Origin: a virus
Virus record (IMG/VR): IMGVR_UViG_3300010371_000065
Location: 1-40,155 of that record
Length of the DNA: 40,155 bases
Strand: one strand, 5' to 3'
Part shown: positions 37,636-40,155 of the stretch, one piece after another
How the letters are laid out: each line of letters begins with the position of its first letter
Numbering within the stretch: the first letter of the stretch is position 1
The notes under the pieces: generated by a model
Seen by the model: only the letters and a program-made list of their open reading frames with translations
Databases searched by the model: none
What the model was told of the DNA's origin: nothing
Made by a program: the position numbers and the translations under genes

Positions 37636-37917
37636 ATGCGGAGAAAGACACCTACGCTTGAGGAACTCATTGAGCAGAAGCTCGTCATGCATCAGTTGTA
37701 CGCTGGCGACCAGGTGATGCATATCACGACCTTCGAAGGTGTACCCGCGACGGTCATTCGTCAGGTGCGCCCGGAAAGCCCTGAGGCTATTGAGGCGTGT
37801 CGCTACTGGGGGGCGCCCGCTTACGAGATCGAATGGCCTGACGGCAGGAGGGAAGTCGTCGCGCGTCGCGCATTGGCGACGGAGTTCTCCTTTGGGCCAT
37901 CATCAGCACAGGAATAA
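37636..37917 (+). CDS. Unknown small protein in the connector region
   Basis: A 93-residue protein. It starts with a helix (L-E-E-L-I-E-Q-K-L-V), then has I-T-T-F-E-G-V-P-A-T-V-I and Y-E-I-E-W-P-D-G-R-R-E-V-V strands, like a small barrel. AGGAG eight bases before ATG. Between adaptor and head-closure genes, it is probably structural or an assembly aid; no family recognised. Confidence 0.6.
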   Translation: MRRKTPTLEELIEQKLVMHQLYAGDQVMHITTFEGVPATVIRQVRPESPEAIEACRYWGAPAYEIEWPDGRREVVARRALATEFSFGPSSAQE

Positions 37918-37922
37918 CCAAT

Positions 37923-38150
37923 ATGTCAAAGTTTTCGTGGACATTTTCACGCCTGGAGAATGGGCTGCACCATCTGGCGGGCCTCGCTGAGGATGGGCTG
38001 ACCACGATCCATGTGGATATGCACCCGCTGGCGCTGGGGCAGATGCTCGCCAGTGAGTTTCTGGCGATGCTGGATCGGCGCGCGGGTGAAGAGGCCGCGC
38101 CGACATCAGCAGCAGTTGAAGAGGTGGCCAGCGATGGTGCCAGCGAGTGA
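37923..38150 (+). CDS. Unknown small protein in the connector region
   Basis: A 75-residue protein, starting S-K-F-S-W-T-F-S-R-L. It has an M-H-P-L-A-L-G-Q-M-L-A-S-E-F-L helix and an acidic tail. AGGA nine bases before ATG. Its end overlaps the next gene by 17 bases. Function unknown. Confidence 0.55.
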   Translation: MSKFSWTFSRLENGLHHLAGLAEDGLTTIHVDMHPLALGQMLASEFLAMLDRRAGEEAAPTSAAVEEVASDGASE

Positions 38151-38502
38151 GCTAGCCGACATGCGCGCCACCGCAACGTCTGCGCTTGATATCAGTGGCG
38201 TCCAGATTCAGCGGTTGACACCGACGGAGTTGGGCAATGGTCTGCGCTCATCGGCCTGGAATACCATCGCCACGGTCGCGGCCAGCCAGGCCAAGCCAAC
38301 CGCCAGCGTCATGGCGCAATATTCAGCGCTCATTGGAAGCGCCACTAGCATGATGATGCGCCTACCCTACGGCACGGCGTATCACGCGGATGATCGTCTG
38401 CTGATGCCATCGGGCGACATCTGGCGCATCCAGGCCGATCTGTCTGACAGCAGTTACAGCACCTGCCAGTTGTTACTGGTAGCCAAAGTACAACCTAGCT
38501 AG
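38134..38502 (+). CDS. Head closure protein
   Basis: A 122-residue protein in the head-closure position, after the adaptor and before the HK97 gp10-like gene. It has a helical start followed by a small barrel: Y-H-A-D-D-R-L-L-M-P-S-G-D-I-W-R-I and L-L-L-V-A-K-V, as in gp16-type stoppers. ATG 38134 with GAGG upstream is preferred over the adjacent GTG. It would seal the portal and present the tail-binding surface. Confidence 0.65.
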   Translation: MVPASELADMRATATSALDISGVQIQRLTPTELGNGLRSSAWNTIATVAASQAKPTASVMAQYSALIGSATSMMMRLPYGTAYHADDRLLMPSGDIWRIQADLSDSSYSTCQLLLVAKVQPS

Positions 38503-38560
38503 TCCATCGGCCTTCTTGGCCTTCTCAGCGCGTTCTAGGGGCATTCAGCGAGGTGATGTC

Positions 38561-39040
38561 ATGGGTGAGTTTGGTTCGGTGGTCGTCATCTACGACATCA
38601 TCCCCGAAGTGGCGGCGCAGATGCAGCGGACGCTCGGCAAGATCGTGCGCAAAGCCGCCTACGACTGTCAGGCCGCCGCACAGGCGACGGTGGTGGTTGA
38701 TACCGGCTTCCTGAAGAACAGTATCTACACCATCTCGAAGGGCTATAGCACCTACCAAAGCGCGTCGGGCAAGGCGGGACGGAAGAACAGCGACGCGGAG
38801 ATGCTGCCTGAGGAGCCACACCCGACGAGTAGCACCGAGGCCAGTTGCGCGGTCGGCGCGAACTATGGCGTGTTCGTCGAGTTTGGCACCAGTCGGATGA
38901 GCGCGCAGCCCTATTTGACGCCCGCTGTGGCGAAGGTGCAACCGGAATTCCTGCATGCGCTCTCCGATCTGCTGACCAAGATGGAGACCGAGGGCGAAAT
39001 ACCCGCCGTGGGTGATGCGCCCGGCGCGACGGAGGCATAA
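38561..39040 (+). CDS. HK97 gp10-like neck/tail-completion protein
   Basis: A 159-residue protein. The diagnostic region has V-D-T-G-F-L-K-N-S-I-Y, then Y-G-V-F-V-E-F-G-T-S-R-M-S-A-Q-P-Y-L-T-P-A, which marks the gp10 family found at the head-tail interface. An acidic tail follows. AGGTGAT before ATG gives a strong start. Expected neighbours on both sides agree. Confidence 0.88.
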   Translation: MGEFGSVVVIYDIIPEVAAQMQRTLGKIVRKAAYDCQAAAQATVVVDTGFLKNSIYTISKGYSTYQSASGKAGRKNSDAEMLPEEPHPTSSTEASCAVGANYGVFVEFGTSRMSAQPYLTPAVAKVQPEFLHALSDLLTKMETEGEIPAVGDAPGATEA

Positions 39041-39043
39041 CCA

Positions 39044-39460
39044 ATGGCCGTCGAACCTGTCAATCTCGGCTATGCGCTGCTCTATAGCGTCCTACACGCC
39101 GACGGCACGTTTATGGGCTACGTCTCTGGCGTCTTTCAGGGTGTCGCGCCTGCTGGAACGACGGGGATCTTCTGCATCATCAACATGCAATCGAGTACCG
39201 ATGTCAATACGGCCAACGGCTACCGCATCTTCGCCCGGCAACTCTTTCAGGTGAAAATCTGCGGCCTCGCCGACGCCGATACCGCGATCCGTAGCGCCTA
39301 TGCGCGTGCGGATGCGCTCTTACAGCCGGGTGGCGTCCCACTCAGGAACGTTGACGGCACGTTATCCTGCTTCCGCGAGCAGGCGATCTCGTACACGGAG
39401 CTGCGTGCTGATGGCACCCTCTGGCTCCATTATGGCGGACTCTACCGCGTGGAGGTGTAG
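39044..39460 (+). CDS. Tail terminator protein
   Basis: A 138-residue protein, directly before the tail tube gene, the position of the terminator that caps tube growth. Mixed alpha/beta, with F-Q-V-K-I-C-G-L-A-D-A-D-T-A-I-R-S-A helical element and D-G-T-L-W-L-H-Y at the end. GGAGG eight bases before ATG. Family membership is by position and size; no motif is decisive. Confidence 0.65.
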   Translation: MAVEPVNLGYALLYSVLHADGTFMGYVSGVFQGVAPAGTTGIFCIINMQSSTDVNTANGYRIFARQLFQVKICGLADADTAIRSAYARADALLQPGGVPLRNVDGTLSCFREQAISYTELRADGTLWLHYGGLYRVEV

Positions 39461-39465
39461 ACAGC

Positions 39466-40155
39466 ATGGCAGTCCCACGAGTAGTCAGTAATCAATCGAT
39501 CCAGGTCGGGCCTGAAGTGACCAGCGGCACCCCGGTCGCTTGCACCAAGATTCTCGACGCCTGGATGTGGACATTTGGCCTCAAGGCCACCACCAAACAA
39601 TTCACCGGCCAGGGCCACCAGTATCCCAGCGCCAGCGCGATGCTCTGGGAAGAATCGTCTGCCAAAGCCAGCGGCCCCGGCGATTTCGCGCAGATGGTCT
39701 ACATCTTCTCGACGCTTTGGGGCAGTGGCGCGCCCGCGCTCCACAGCCCAAGCACCACGGCCTACGACTGGATATGGACGCCGCTCATCATCGGCAGCTA
39801 CGCCAATGTGGCGAAGACACTCACGGCGCAGATTGGCGATCCGACCACTGGCGACGCCGAGCAGTATGGCTATCTGGCCGCGACCGGCTTTGGCTACGAT
39901 ATCAACCGCAAGCAAGAGATGACCATCTCCGCTGATTTCATCGCGCAGACCTTCACCGACGGCATCACGATGACTTCATCTCCGACCACCGTCGCGCAAA
40001 ATCCGATGGTCGGCGCGCAGTTCAACTACTACCTCGACTCCACCAGCGGCGGTATCGGCGGCACGCAGCTCCTCGATGTGCTCAAAATCAGCTACAAGGC
40101 CAGCGACTACTACGAGGGGTATTACCCCATCAACCGGGCCAACGCCAGCTTCACC
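39466..40155 (+). CDS. Major tail tube protein, N-terminal part (continues at 1-450)
   Basis: Encodes residues 1-189 up to 40032; the remaining 41 codons here duplicate 1-123. The sequence is beta-rich (W-M-W-T-F-G-L-K-A, Y-D-W-I-W-T-P-L-I-I-G) as in tail tube subunits. GGAGG ten bases before ATG supports the start. The frame runs off the window end and joins bases 1-450 to give 338 residues. It follows the tail terminator gene by five bases. Confidence 0.8.
   Translation, partial: MAVPRVVSNQSIQVGPEVTSGTPVACTKILDAWMWTFGLKATTKQFTGQGHQYPSASAMLWEESSAKASGPGDFAQMVYIFSTLWGSGAPALHSPSTTAYDWIWTPLIIGSYANVAKTLTAQIGDPTTGDAEQYGYLAATGFGYDINRKQEMTISADFIAQTFTDGITMTSSPTTVAQNPMVGAQFNYYLDSTSGGIGGTQLLDVLKISYKASDYYEGYYPINRANASFT
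40033..40155. repeat. Direct terminal repeat, right copy
   Basis: Identical to bases 1-123; see that entry. The two copies keep the tail-tube frame. Confidence 0.95.

Noticed and set aside
1-40155. tRNA genes, CRISPR arrays, insertion sequences
   Set aside because: No cloverleaf-like segment, regularly spaced repeat array or transposase-like protein was noticed by eye; a dedicated scan was not possible.

Overview
The window is a complete or nearly complete genome of a tailed, siphovirus-like phage. The first 123 bases (1-123) recur identically as the last 123 (40033-40155), and the tail-tube gene reads in frame across the join, so the molecule is circular or circularly assembled with about 40,032 unique bases. 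Base composition is GC-rich. Start sites mostly carry canonical GGAGG-type ribosome binding sites, and several promoters are textbook TTGACA-16/17-TATAAT-like. The host cannot be named from sequence alone; the style of the head, tail and small zinc-ribbon genes loosely resembles phages of GC-rich Chloroflexota or Actinobacteria (inference only). No integrase, transposase, tRNA or CRISPR array was found.

Layout. (1) Late packaging, head and tail genes run rightward from about 24300 through the join to 9162: small terminase, a DNA methyltransferase, large terminase, portal, a very large MuF protein carrying an ADP-ribosyltransferase-like and an HExxH domain, scaffold, major capsid protein, connectors, tail tube, a frameshifted tail assembly chaperone, tape measure, tail hub, fibres with a LamG domain, then a lysis cassette (membrane proteins, C39-like peptidase, holin). 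Two hairpins close this unit at 9163-9229. (2) A leftward operon from a strong promoter at 12629-12657 down to 9247 holds eight genes, including an XRE repressor, small zinc proteins and a four-helix membrane protein with a basic, possibly DNA-binding tail. It looks like a maintenance or immunity unit. (3) A divergent promoter at 12689-12717 starts the rightward early region (12793-18728): small unknowns, a Rad52-like annealing protein, RusA resolvase, a sigma factor and an excisionase-like regulator. (4) A separately promoted replication unit (19088-22032) encodes a DnaB-N/RepA-like helicase whose own 3' coding region contains an iteron and palindrome cluster that looks like a replication origin. 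(5) A leftward HTH gene (22027-22554) borders about 840 bases without a convincing gene, rich in stem-loops (22555-23394).

Three leftward genes sit inside the rightward late region (424-645, 29469-29759, 29765-30043). They have their own promoters and look like morons. A 9-mer, ACGAGTTTT, occurs both between the two divergent early promoters and as a near-complete palindrome cluster beside the moron promoter at 30134-30163, suggesting one repressor controls both.

The least explained signals are: (a) an AGCAAC motif occurring about 16 times in the few noncoding leaders of the rightward early genes, several times in the loop of a stem whose sequence differs from copy to copy; (b) the stem-rich noncoding tract at 22756-23360; (c) the iteron cluster; and (d) near-perfect 29-base palindromes inside two coding sequences. 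Everything is read by eye; no structure prediction, homology search or statistics were run.
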